This document shows positions 33,201-45,493 of a stretch of 64,000 bases of DNA, in pieces. The DNA is from Taudactylus pleione (lineage: Eukaryota; Chordata; Amphibia; Anura; Myobatrachidae): positions 8,871,501-8,935,500 of the forward strand of contig JAUIMM010000188.1 in NCBI GenBank assembly GCA_031769625.1, read 5' to 3'. The notes below the pieces were generated by a model, which saw nothing but the letters and a program-made list of their open reading frames with translations, was not told the origin of the DNA and did no database searches. The stretch's first letter is position 1. Each line of letters begins with the position of its first letter. The position numbers and the translations under genes are program-made.

Positions 33201-36200
33201 GAATGAGAGCAGTGGGGACTGGTAACAGAATGAGAGCAGTGGGGACTGGTAACAGAATGAGAGCAGTGGGGACTGGTAACAGAATGAGAGCAGTGGGGAC
33301 TGGTAACAGAATGAGAGCAGTGGGGACTGGTAACAGAATGAGAGCAGTGGGGACTGGTAACAGAATGACAGCAGTGGGGACTGGTAACAGAATGAGAGCA
33401 GTGGGGACTGTTAACAGAATGACAGCAGTGGGGACTGGTAACAGAATGACAGCAGTGGGGACTGGTAACAGAATGACTGCAGTGGGGACTGGTAACAGAA
33501 TGACAGCAGTGGGGACTGGTAACAGAATGAGAGCAGTAGGGACTGGTAACATAATGAGAGCAGAAGGGACTGGTAACAGAATGAGAGCAGAAGGGACTGG
33601 TAACAGAATGAGAGCAGTAGGGACTGGTAACAGAATGACAGCAGTGGGGACTGGTAACAGAATGAGAGCAGCGGGGACTGGTAACAGAATGACAGCAGCG
33701 GGGACTGGTAACAGAATGACAGCAGCGGGGACTGGTAACGGAATGACAGCAGCGGGGACTGGTAACGGAATGAGCAGTGGGGGCTGGTAACAAAATGAGA
33801 GCAGTGGGGACTGGTAACAGAATGAGAGCAGTGGGGACTGGTAACAGAATGAGAGCAGTGGGGACTGGTAACAGAATGACAGCAGTGGGGACTGGTAACA
33901 GAATGAGAGCAGTAGGGACTGGTAACAGAATGACAGCAGTAGGGACTGGTAACAGAATGAGTGCAGTGGGGACTGGTAACAGATTGAGAGCAGTGGGGAC
34001 TGGTAACAGAATGACAGCAGTGGGGACTGGAAGCAGAATGAGAGCAGTGGGGACTGGTAACAGAATGACAGCAGTGGGGACTGGTAACAGAATGAGAGCA
34101 GTAGGTGCTGGTAACAGAATGAGAGCAGCGGGGATTGGTAACAGAATGAGAGCAGCGGGGACTGGTAACAGAATGAGAGCAGTGGGGACTGGTAACAGAA
34201 TGAGAGCAGTGGGGACTGGTAACAGAATGAGAGCAGTGGGGACTGGTAACAGAATGAGAGCAGTGAGGACTGGTAACAGAATGACAGCAGTGGGGACTGG
34301 TAACAGAATGAGAGCAGTAGGGACTGGTAACAGAATGACAGCAGTAGGGACTGGTAACAGAATGAGTGCAGTGGGGACTGGTAACAGAATGAGAGCAGTG
34401 GGGACTGGTAACAGAATGAGAGCAGTGGGGACAGGTAACAGAATGACAGCAGTGGGTACTGGTAACAGAATGAGAGCAGTGGGGACTGGTAACAGAATGG
34501 TAACAGAATGACCGCAGTGGGGACTGGTAACAGAATGAGAGCAGTAGGGACTGGTAACAGAATGACAGCAGTAGGGACTGGTAAGAGAATGAGAGCAGGG
34601 AGGACTGGTAACAGAATGACAGCAGCGGGGACTGGTAACAGAATGAGAGCAGTAGGGACTGGTAACAGAATGACAGCAGCAGGGACTGGTAACAGAATGA
34701 CAGCAGCAGGGACTGGTAACAGAATGAGAGCAGGGAGGACTGGTAACAGAATGACAGCAGCGGGGACTGGTAACAGAATGAGAGCAGTAGGGACTGGTAA
34801 CAGAATGACAGCAGTAGGGACTGGTAACAGAATGACAGCAGTAGGGACTGGTAACAGAATGAGAGCAGCAGGGACTGGTAACAGAATGAGAGCAGGGAGG
34901 ACTGGTAACAGAATGACAGCAGCGGGGACTGGTAACGGAATGACAGCAGCGGGGACTGGTAAGGGAATGACAGCAGCGGGGACTGGTAACGGAATGACAG
35001 CAGCGGGGACTGGTAAAGGAATGAAAGCAGCGGGGACTGGTAACGGAATGACAGCAGCGGGGACTGGTAACGGAATGAGAGCAGCGGGGAATGGTAACGG
35101 AATGAGAGCAGCGGGGACTGGTAACGGAATGAGAGCAGTGGGGGCTGGTAACGGAATGAGAGCAGTGGGGACTGGTAACGGAATGAGAGCAGTGGGGACT
35201 GGTAACGGAATGAGAGCAGTGGGGACTGGTAACGGAATGAGAGCAGTGGGGACTGGTAACGGAATGAGAGCAGTGGGGACTGGTAACGGAATGACAGCAG
35301 TAGGGACTGGTAACAGAATGAGAGCAGGGAGGACTGGTAACAGAATGACAGCAGCGGGGACTGGTAACAGAATGAGAGCAGCAGGGACTGGTAACAGAAT
35401 GACAGCAGCAGGGACTGGTAACAGAATGACAGCAGCAGGGACTGGTAACAGAATGAGAGCAGGGAGGACTGGTAACAGAATGACAGCAGCGGGGACTGGT
35501 AACAGAATGAGAGCAGTAGGGACTGGTAACAGAATGACAGCAGTAGGGACTGGTAACAGAATGACAGCAGTAGGGACTGGTAACAGAATGAGAGCAGCAG
35601 GGACTGGTAACAGAATGAGAGCAGGGAGGACTGGTAACAGAATGACAGCAGCGGGGACTGGTAACGGAATGACAGCAGCGGGGACTGGTAAGGGAATGAC
35701 AGCAGCGGGGACTGGTAACGGAATGACAGCAGCGGGGACTGGTAAAGGAATGAAAGCAGCGGGGACTGGTAACGGAATGACAGCAGCGGGGACTGGTAAC
35801 GGAATGAGAGCAGCGGGGACTGGTAACGGAATGAGAGCAGTGGGGGCTGGTAACGGAATGAGAGCAGTGGGGACTGGTAACGGAATGAGAGCAGTGGGGA
35901 CTGGTAACGGAATGAGAGCAGTGGGGACTGGTAACGGAATGAGAGCAGTGGGGACTGGTAACGGAATGAGAGCAGTGGGGACTGGTAACTGAATGACAGC
36001 AGTGGGGACTGGTAACAGAATGAGAGCAGTAGGGACTGGTAACAGAATGACAGCAGTAGGGTCTGGTAACAGAATGAGTGCAGTGGGGACTGGTAACAGA
36101 ATGAGAGCAGTGGGGACTGGTAAAAGAATGAGAGCAGTGGGGACTGGTAACAGAATGACAGCAGTGGGGACTGGTAACAGAATGAGAGCAGTGGGGACTG

Positions 36201-39200
36201 GTAACAGAATGGTAACAGAATGAAAGCAGTGGGGACTAGTAACAGAATGAGAGCAGTGGGGACTGGTAACAGAATGACAGCAGTGGGGACTGGTAACAGA
36301 ATGAGAGCAGTAGGGACTGGTAACAGAATGACAGCAGTAGGGACTGGTAACAGAATGAGTGCAGTGGGGACTGGTAACAGAATGAGAGCAGTGGGGACTG
36401 GTAACAGAATGAGAGCAGTGGGGACTGGTAACAGAATGACAGCAGTGGGGACTGGTAACAGAATGAGAGCAGTGGGGACTGGTAACAGAATTCTAACAGA
36501 ATGACAGCAGTGGGGACTGGTAACAGAATGAGAGCAGTAGGGACTGGTAACAGAATGACAGCAGTAGGGACTGGTAACAGAATGAGAGCAGCAGGGACTG
36601 GTAACAGAATGAGAGCAGGGAGGACTGGTAACGGAATGACAGCAGCGGGGACTGGTAACGGAATGACAGCAGCGGTGACTGGTAACGGAATGACAGCAGC
36701 GGGGACTGGTAATGGAATGACAGCAGCGGGGACTGGTAACGGAATGACAGCAGCGGGGACTGGTAACGGAATGAGAGCAGCGGGGACTGGTAACGGAATG
36801 AGAGCAGCGGGGACTGGTAACGGAATGAGAGCAGTGGGGGCTGGTAACGGAATGAGAGCAGCGGGGACTGGTAACAAAATGAGAGCAGTGGGGACTGGTA
36901 ACAGAATGAGAGCAGTGGGACTGGTAACAGAATGAGAGCAGTGGGGACTGGTAACAGAGTGACAGCAGTGGGGACTGGTAACAGAATGAGAGCAGTGGGG
37001 ACTGGTAACAGAATGACAGCAGTGGGGACTGGTAACAGAATGAGTGCAGTGGGGACTGGTAACAGATTGAGAGCAGTGGGGACTGGTAACAGAATGAGAG
37101 CAGTGGGGACTGGTAACAGAATGACAGCAGTGGGGACTGGTAGCAGAATGAGAGCAGTGGGGACTGGTAACAGAATGACAGCAGTGGGGACTGGTAACAG
37201 AATGAGAGCAGTAGGGGCTGGTAACAGAATGAGAGCAGCGGGGATTGATAACAGAATGAGAGCAGCGGGGACTGGTAACAGAATGAGAGCAGTGGGGACT
37301 GGTAACAGAATGAGAGCAGTGGGGACTGGTAACAGAATGACAGCAGTGGGGACTGGTAACAGAATGAGAGCAGTGAGGACTGGTAACAGAATGACAGCAG
37401 TGGGGACTGGTAACAGAATGAGAGCAGTAGGGACTGGTAACAGAATGACAGCAGTAGGGACTGGTAACAGAATGAGTGCAGTGGGGACTGGTAACAGAAT
37501 GAGAGCAGTGGGGACTGGTAACAGAATGAGAGCAGTGGGGACTGGTAACAGAATGACAGCAGTGGGTACTGGTAACAGAATGAGAGCAGTGGGGACTGGT
37601 AACAGAATGGTAACAGAATGACAGCAGTGGGGACTGGTAACAGAATGAGAGCAGTAGGGACTGGTAACAGAATGACAGCAGTAGGGACTGGTAACAGAAT
37701 GAGAGAAGCAGGGACTGGTAACAGAATGAGAGCAGGGAGGACTGGTAACAGTATGACAGCAGCGGGGACTGGTAACAGAATGAGAGCAGTAGGGACTGGT
37801 AACAGAATGACAGCAGCAGGGACTGGTAACAAAATGACAGCAGCAGGGACTGGTAACAGAATGAGAGCAGGGAGGACTGGTAACAGAATGACAGCAGCGG
37901 GGACTGGTAACAGAATGACAGCAGTAGGGACTGGTAACAGAATGAGTGCAGTGGGGACTGGTAACAGAATGAGTGCAGTGGGGACTGGTAACAGAATGAG
38001 AGCAGTGGGGACTGGTAACAGAATGAGAGCAGTGGGGACTGGTAACAGAATGACAGCAGCGGGGACTGGTAACAGAATGAGAGCAGTAGGGACTGGTAAC
38101 AGAATGACAGCAGTAGGGACTGGTAACAGAATGAGTGCAGTGGGGACTGGTAACAGATTGAGAGCAGTGGGGACTGGTAACAGAATGAGAGCAGTGGGGA
38201 CTGGTAACAGAATGACAGCAGTGGGGACTGGAAGCAGAATGAGAGCAGTGGGGACTGGTAACAGAATGACAGCAGTGGGGACTGGTAACAGAATGAGAGC
38301 AGTAGGGGCTGGTAACAGAATGAGAGCAGCGGGGATTGGTAACAGAATGAGAGCAGCGGGGACTGGTAACAGAATGAGAGCAGTGGGGACTGGTAACAGA
38401 ATGACAGCAGTGGGGACTGGTAACAGAATGAGAGCAGTGAGGACTGGTAACAGAATGACAGCAGTGGGGACTGGTAACAGAATGAGAGCAGTGGGGACTG
38501 GTAACAGAATGACAGCAGTAGGGACTGGTAACAGAATGAGTGCAGTGGGGACTGGTAACAGAATGAGAGCAGTGGGGACTGGTAACAGAATGAGAGCAGT
38601 GGGGACTGGTAACAGAATGACAGCAGTGGGGACTGGTAACAGAATGAGAGCAGTGGGGACTGGTAACAGAATGGTAACAGAATGACAGCAGTGGGGACTG
38701 GTAACAGAATGAGAGCAGTAGGGACTGGTAACAGAATGACAGCAGTAGGGACTGGTAACAGAATGAGAGCAGCAGGGACTGGTAACAGAATGAGAGCAGG
38801 GAGGACTGGTAACAGAATGACAGCAGCGGGGACTGGTAACGGAATGACAGCAGCGGGGACTGGTAACGGAATGACAGCAGCGGGGACTGGTAACGGAATG
38901 ACAGCAGCGGGGACTGGTAACGGAATGACAGCAGCGGGGACTGGTAACGGAATGACAGCAGCGGGGACTGGTAACGGAATGAGAGCAGCGGGGACTGGTA
39001 ACGGAATGAGACCAGCGGGGACTGGTAACGGAATGAGAGCAGTGGGGGCTGGTAACGGAATGAGAGCAGTGGGGACTGGTAACGGAATGAGAGCAGTGGG
39101 GACTGGTAACGGAATGACAGCAGTGGGGACTGGTAACGGAATGAGAGCAGTGGGGACTGGTAACGGAATGACAGCAGTAGGGACTGGTAACAGAATGAGT

Positions 39201-41341
39201 GCAGTGGGGACTAGTAACAGATTGAGAGCAGTGGGGACTGGTAACAGAATGAGAGCAGTGGGGACTGGTAACAGAATGACAGCAGTGGGGACTGGAAGCA
39301 GAATGAGAGCAGTGGGGACTGGTAAAAGAATGACAGCAGTGGGGACTGGTAACAGAATGAGAGCAGTGGGGACTGGTAACAGAATGAGAGCAGTGGGGAC
39401 TGGTAACAGAATGAGAGCAGTGGGGACTGGTAACAGAATGACAGCAGTGGGGACTGGTAACAGAATGACAGCAGTGAGGACTGGTAACAGAATGACAGCA
39501 GTGGGGACTGGTAACAGAATGAGAGCAGTAGGGACTGGTAACAGAATGACAGCAGTAGGGACTGGTAACAGAATGAGTGCAGTGGGGACTGGTAACAGAA
39601 TGAGAGCAGTGGGGACTGGTAACAGAATGAGAGCAGTGGGGACTGGTAACAGAATGAGAGCAGTGGGGACTGGTAACAGAATGACAGCAGTGGGGACTGG
39701 TAACAGAATGGTAACAGAATGACAGCAGTGGGGACTGGTAACAGAATGAGAGCAGTAGGGACTGGTAACAGAATGAGTGCAGTGGGGACTGGTAACAGAA
39801 TGAGAGCAGTGGGGACTGGTAACAGAATGAGAGCAGTGGGGACTGGTAACAGAATGACAGCAGTGGGGACTGGTAACAGAATGAGAGCAGTGGGGACTGG
39901 TAACAGAATGGTAACAGAATGACAGCAGTGGGGACTGGTAACAGAATGAGAGCAGTAGGGACTGGTAACAGAATGACAGCAGTAGGGACTGGTAACAGAA
40001 TGAGAGCAGCAGGGATTGGTAACAGAATGAGAGCAGGGAGAACTGGTAACAGAATGACAGCAGCGGGGACTGGTAACAGAATGAGAGCAGTAGGGACTGG
40101 TAACAGAATGAGAGCAGCAGGGACTGGTAACAGAATGACAGCAGCAGGGACTGGTAACAGAATGAGAGCAGGGAGGACTGGTAAAAGAATGACAGCAGCG
40201 GGGACTGGTAACAGAATGAGAGCAGTAGGGACTGGTAACAGAATGACAGCAGTAGGGACTGGTAACAGAATGGTAACAGAATGACAGCAGTGGGGACTGG
40301 AAGCAGAATGAGAGCAGTGGGGACTGGTAAAAGAATGACAGCAGTGGGGACTGGTAACAGAATGAGAGCAGTAGGGGCTGGTAACAGAATGAGAGCAGTG
40401 GGGACTGGTAACAGAATGAGAGCAGTGGGGACTGGTAACAGAATGACAGCAGTGGGGACTGGTAACAGAATGACAGCAGTGAGGACTGGTAACAGAATGA
40501 CAGCAGTGGGGACTGGTAACAGAATGAGAGCAGTAGGGACTGGTAACAGAATGACAGCAGTAGGGACTGGTAACAGAATGAGTGCAGTGGGGACTGGTAA
40601 CAGAATGAGAGCAGTGGGGACTGGTAACAGAATGAGAGCAGTGGGGACTGGTAACAGAATGACAGCAGTGGGGACTGGTAACAGAATGACAGCAGTGGGG
40701 ACTGGTAACAGAATGGTAACAGAATGACAGCAGTGGGGACTGGTAACAGAATGAGAGCAGTAGGGACTGGTAACAGAATGAGTGCAGTGGGGACTGGTAA
40801 CAGAATGAGAGCAGTGGGGACTGGTAACAGAATGACAGCAGTAGGGACTGGTAACAGAATGAGAGCAGTAGGGACTGGTAACAGAATGAGAGCAGAAGGG
40901 ACTGGTAACAGAATGAGAGCAGTAGGGACTGGTAACAGAATGACAGCAGTGGGGACTGGTAACAGAATGAGAGCAGTAGGGACTGGTAACAGAATGAGAA
41001 CAGAAGGGACTGGTAACAGAATGAGAACAGTAGGGACTGGTAACAGAATGAAAGCAGTAGGGACTGGTAACAGAATGAGAGCAGTAGGGACTGGTAACAG
41101 AATGACAGCAGTGGGGACTGGTAACAGAATGACAGCAGTGGGGACTGGTAACAGAATGAGAGCAGTAGGGACTGGTAACAGAACGAGAGCAGTAGAGACT
41201 GGTAACAGAATGACAGCAGTGGGGACTGGTAACAGAATGACAGCAGCAGGGACTGGTAACTGAATGAGAGCAGTAGGGACTGGTAACAGAATGAGAGCAG
41301 TGGGGACTGGTAACAGAATGAGAGCAGTAGGGACTGGTAAG
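30293..41341 (+). repeat. 27-base minisatellite, about 409 units, in ZBTB7C intron
   Basis: The unit is GGGACTGGTAACAGAATGAG plus AGCAGTA, with common variants ACAGCAG, GTGCAG, CAGCGG, CAGGGAGG and GGTAACGGAATG. A joint variant GAATGGTAACAGAATG (an 11-base partial duplication) recurs near 31789, 34495, 36209, 37609, 38671, 39711, 39909, 40271 and 40714 and marks higher-order boundaries. A rare GGTAAAGGAATGAAAGCAG pair at 35012 and 35741 shows a 729-base (27 x 27) higher-order duplication. CpG-bearing GGTAACGG units cluster in four blocks (about 34930-35300, 35650-35990, 36630-36870, 38840-39180). Because the unit is nine codons without stops in several frames, frames of up to 1,727 codons appear on the minus strand and up to 663 on the plus strand. 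They lack unique sequence, vary as DNA repeats do, and lie within an intron, so they are not annotated as genes. Confidence 0.97.
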
Positions 41342-41705
41342 GAGGGAGCTAATGTTTACTGCAGGCATAAAGCTTTTCCTAGGTGAGAAACTTTCCTTTA
41401 GAATCGTCATACAGGCCAAATTAATAAAATATATAAGAATAATTATGTTGAAATTCTGATTAAATCAAACATAGCTGAGTGTAAGAACTTGTTATATGTA
41501 ATACATGGAAATAATAAGATTCCCTGTGTTATTATAGTGTAACGGCTATCCAGTATTATCTATTAGGCATGGTATGAAATCCTCGGCTCCCGTCTTACCA
41601 CTTATCTCCCTGCTGCAGTACCCTGAGCTGAATGATTCAGTAACAGAGATCTTCTTTTATGTTTCTTTGTTCTTCAACAATTAATTCAACCCAGTTCCTC
41701 TAGAT
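41342..41705. other. Unique intronic sequence, no gene seen
   Basis: AT-rich. No element ends or protein similarity recognised. Confidence 0.4.
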
Positions 41706-41908
41706 CAGTGGTTCTCAAATTCAGTCCTCAGGACCCCACACAGGTCATGTTTTGCAGGTCACCCAGCAGCTGCGCAGGTGTAGTCATTACTCACTGACAT
41801 ATTTTAAAGATTCATAGGTGGAGCTAATTATTTCACTTGCGATTCTGTGAGGAGACCTGGAAAACATACACTGTTTGGGGTCTTGAGGACCGAGTTTGAG
41901 AACTTGTG
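41706..41908. mobile_element. hAT-like MITE, 203 bases
   Basis: CAGTGGTTCTCAAATTCAGT at the left mirrors the right end (GAGTTTGAGAACTTGTG), and GTCCTCAGGACCCCAC mirrors GGGGTCTTGAGGAC. The flanks CTCTAGAT (41698-41705) and CTCTAGAA (41909-41916) agree at 7 of 8 bases, a hAT-type duplication. Confidence 0.8.
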
Positions 41909-42021
41909 CTCTAGAAGGACAGTAAATGGGGCAATTGCCTGCAATAAGTCATGCTGGATGGTCAGAGAATATGTAGGAAAGGGAATTAGGTGATATATAA
42001 CAATCAACCAGATTCTACGGG

Positions 42022-43045
42022 CAGGGGCATTTCTAGAGAGGATGGGGCCCGTGTGAAGTCTCCGACACGGGCCCCCTCCTCTCTGTCCGGCGGCCGGCAG
42101 CGCACTGAGCTGTGCACGACCAGCGCCGGAGTTATACACTCTGGGCACTAGAGTGCTCCCAGAGTCTATAGAGTATGTGCAGGTCACCAGGAAAATGGCT
42201 GCGGTGGCCATTTTCCCTGTACTGAGCAAACGATGGGAAAATAGCCATTAGTGCCCCTTACACGGTGCACCCCCAGTATTGGTCCCCCTTATGTAGGCCC
42301 CATTAATGCCCAGTGCCCCCAGTAGTGATCCCCCTTATGCAGGCCCCCATTAGTGCCCCTTACACAGTGCCTCCCCAGTAGTTTTTCCCCTTATTTAGGC
42401 CCCATTAGTGCCCAGTGCCCCAGTAGTGATCCCCCTAATGCAGGCCCCCATTAGTGCCCCTTACACAGTGTCCCCCCAGTAGTGGTCCCCCTTATGCAGG
42501 CCCCCATTAGTGCCCAGTGCCCCCAGTAGTGATCCCCCTTATGCAGGTCCCCATTAGTGCCTCTTACACAGTGCCCCCCCAGTAGTGGTCCCCCTTATGT
42601 AGGCCCCATTAGTGCCCAGTGCCCCAGTAGTGATCCCCCTTATGCAGGCCCCCATTAGTGCCCCTTACATAGTGCCCCCCCAGTAGTGGTCCCCCTTATG
42701 CAGACCCCATTAGTGCCCAGTGCCCCCAGTATTGATCCCCCTAATGCAGGCCCCCATTAGTGCCCCTTACACAGTGCCCTCTCAGTAGTGGTCCCCCTTA
42801 TGCAGGCCCCCATTAGTGCCCCTTACATAGTGCCCCCCCCAGTAGTGGTCCCCCTTATGCAGACCCCATTAGTGCCCAGTGCCCCCAGTAGTGATCCCCC
42901 TAATGCAGGCCCCCATTAGTGCCCCTTACACAGTGCCCCCCCAGTAGTGGTCTCCCTTAAGCAGGACCCCATTAGTGCCCCTTACACAGTGCCCCCCAGT
43001 AGTGATCCCCCTAATGCAGGCCCCCATTAGTGCCCCTTACACAGT
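42022..43045. repeat. 47/56-base minisatellite, possibly inside a hAT-like element
   Basis: From about 42250, units of about 47 bases (CATTAGTGCCCAGTGCCCCC, then AGTAGTGATCCCCC) alternate irregularly with units of about 56 bases that contain an extra CCTTACACA. Together they make a higher-order unit of about 103 bases. The preceding segment starts CAGGGGCATTTCTAGAG, like a hAT terminus, with a GGGGCCCGTGTGAAG / CGACACGGGCCCC hairpin. The far hAT end was not found. Confidence 0.75.
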
Positions 43046-43245
43046 TTTATTGCACACCTCTCAGATGTAGCAGTACACGCCCATCACATGTATGACATGC
43101 CCCTCAGATGTAGCAGTACACGTCCATCACATGTATGACACGCCCCTTAGATGTAGCAGTACACGCCCACTTTAACGTACGCTCAAAGGTGTTGCTTTCA
43201 CAATCTCCCTGAAATACATTTTCAAAAGTAGGCAAGTATGGCACA
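43046..43245. repeat. Dispersed repeat (AGATGTAGCAGTACACGCCC family)
   Basis: CTCAGATGTAGCAGTACACG repeats about three times, followed by CACTTTAACGTACGCTC and TTTCAAAAGTAGGCAAGTATG. Relatives lie at 43985-44102 and, inverted, at 56230-56395. All end at CAAGTATG-like ends, as does 43637-43979. Confidence 0.65.
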
Positions 43246-43636
43246 AGTGTATTCTTAAAATCATGCAGCTTTAGAATTATATGTAATTTCGTTTGTAGTC
43301 ATCATGGTGGTCTGGAGACTGGGGTTCCCAGGCAACTGGAACCCCCCCCCTGCGTTTGCCTATTGGGAGACCTGAAATAGTAGCAATCTCCCTGTCTCCC
43401 TGATGAGTCCAGCAATCTCCCTGATTGCACCTTACCCACATTATGAAGCTGTTACATACTTGGAAAAATAAGAAATCAGAGATCTATACATTCACAAGGT
43501 TTCTTGTGGCCACTAAAATGGAACCAGTTATAAAACACAATACATGAGCAAGCCCTGAAGACGATCAGTGTGTTTTCATCAACAAAAATCTTACTAACTG
43601 CTTTGGGGCTCATTTACATTTGGATGTATGTAAGTC

Positions 43637-43979
43637 ATACATGCCCACTCTCCCGGGAGTCGCGGGAGGCTCCCAATTTTTTGGGTAACCCCCTGCACCC
43701 CCGAAAGAGTAGGGCATATCTCCCGCATCCCACCCACTTCCTAGTAAAGTGGGCAGGATGGGCAGCTTTTAGGATAAATTTGCGAGTCCGTATGCAGGGT
43801 GCGGAGCTAAACGACACGAATCACGTAATTTAGCCCGGCCCCCTCCTCTCGGACCCGCGAATCACAGGCTTTCCAGCAAAGGGGGCGGTGCCTAATGCCA
43901 GCTGTAGCTTGGCCCCCGCCCACGAAGCCGAGATGACCGGGCTTCTCCCGGAAAAGCTGAATCAAGAGTCAGCAAGTAT
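43637..43979. mobile_element. TIR element, CATACATGCCCACTCTCCCG end
   Basis: The left end CATACATGCCCACTCTCCCG mirrors the right end CTTCTCCCGGAAAAGC...AGTCAGCAAGTATG. The interior includes GGGAGTCGCGGGAGGCTCCC and AAAGGGGGCGGTGCC. No coding sequence. A GTCA/GTAAGTCAT-type flank (near 43630 and 43983) hints at a duplication but is not clear. Confidence 0.55.
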
Positions 43980-43984
43980 GATAT

Positions 43985-44102
43985 AAGTCAATGTTATGAC
44001 ACGCCTCTCAGATGTAGCAGGACACGCCCACTTTACCGCCACGCTCATAGGTGCTGCTTTCACACTCTCCCTGAAATGCTTTTTCAAAAGTAGGCAAGTA
44101 TG
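43985..44102. repeat. Second copy of AGATGTAGCAG family
   Basis: CTCAGATGTAGCAGGACACG then CACTTTACCGCCACGCTC and TTTTCAAAAGTAGGCAAGTA, as at 43046-43245. It abuts the element at 43637-43979, so one may have inserted beside or into the other. Confidence 0.6.
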
Positions 44103-44789
44103 ACTTGGGACCAGCTGAGCCACACTGTACACTGGGCAAGTAACTGCCTGGTCCAATGATAGCTTCCTATTGATTAATGCAGGCACACCACCTCTGCTAG
44201 TCTGTGCGCAGTCTGGGGGCAAGTCTATGCCATCACACACCCTGAGACAGATCGGCTACGACAGGTAGCACCAGGGCCCGAGATTACCTAGCAGAGGCCC
44301 CGTGTTAATGTGGACTGCAGAGAATCAGGACCATCCCAATTGCATGATAAGCACCATCTTTCCTCACTGGAAATTGGGAACAAACTATGCCACAAAAAAT
44401 AGCCAATGGCAAACCCCTGCTCCACATGAGTCCAATTTCCCCTCATTTGTCTGCCAGGAATCGGGGCTGTTGGACATTAACTATTGCACCCCTGAAATGC
44501 TTTTTAGGAGGAGGAAAAAGGGATCCAGCAGTCACGAACGATGGAAGATACTTTGTTGCACCTCACACGTGACAACTTTGCGCCAGTTTACGGACGCCGG
44601 CCCTTATAAATGTCCCTCAGTCTTTTGCTTTAGTTTCTCCTCCTGAAAGTAATTAATTTTCAAATATAACTCAGCCCAGGTTAATTTAATTGTAGGAACA
44701 GTTGGAAAGAAATTTGTCTTTGCGCCATAAGGTTTAGATTAAAAAACTGACCTCAGCATTGAATAATTAAACACAAATCAAAAAATTAA
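44103..44789. other. Intronic sequence, no gene seen
   Basis: A frame of 114 codons at 44302-44646 has no recognisable domain and no splice or start context. Treated as non-coding. Confidence 0.4.
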
Positions 44790-45388
44790 GGGCCTGATTC
44801 AGAGCCGCTCGTAAGCGGCCGCTTGTTCGCTCCGAGCGATGTTTGCCCAACTGCGCATGCGTACGGATCGTAATACGCATGCGCGAACCAGTCAGTTCGG
44901 GCGAAAATCGTTTGTTCGCTAAATAGCGAATGCCTGCTATTTTGAGTGACAGAATGAGGCGTATGTGGGTGGTAACAGGGGAAGGTGCTTGAAAATGGGG
45001 AGTGGAGATCCGAACGCAGGCGTGCTTAAAGGTCAAAACGGGCGTTTTATGGGTGTGCATAATTAATACAGCAGCGTCATTGACCACGTCACTGGGTTAT
45101 TTTATAGCCAGAACTGCTCGCAAGATTGTGGTAGCAAAAACCAACTACAAGAATAGTGAGCAGTTCATACGCTGGTCGATGTACTCGATTAATCTAATAA
45201 ATAGCGGACATGACGTAGGATGCGAGCGGCCAGGGGGCGTAGTTTTTCAAAAAACGACCGCAAGATTTATTCGCTCGTTCAGACTTAGAGGCGTGAACAG
45301 ACTGCAAAGAGCGAACGTTTCATTTGAATAGCCACCCCTATTTTCTGGACGAACGACCGCAAATAGCGTCCAGCTCTGAATCAGGCCC
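44790..45388 (-). mobile_element. Harbinger-like MITE, 599 bases, TSD TAA
   Basis: The ends are GGGCCTGATTCAGAGCC and AGCTCTGAATCAGGCCC, flanked by TAA on both sides (44787-44789, 45389-45391). Same family and orientation as 14247-14846, with the same GCATGCGTACGGATC hairpin and GCGAGCAG arms. Confidence 0.9.
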
Positions 45389-45493
45389 TAAATCTCCTCC
45401 AGCACAAGCTCACTTGAGGTTCCCTCTCCAGCAGCGAGGTGGGACCACACAAAGGGTGAGATGGCTCAAACCTAAATTTGTCCGAAGAACCAA

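Noticed and set aside
30287..41419. Open frames of 531-1,727 codons on both strands, such as 36236-41419 (-), 33411-37832 (-), 30287-33793 (-) and 31799-33790 (+)
   Set aside because: They are translations of the 27-base minisatellite, which has no stop codons in several frames. They contain no unique domain, run on both strands over the same bases, and lie inside the ZBTB7C intron.
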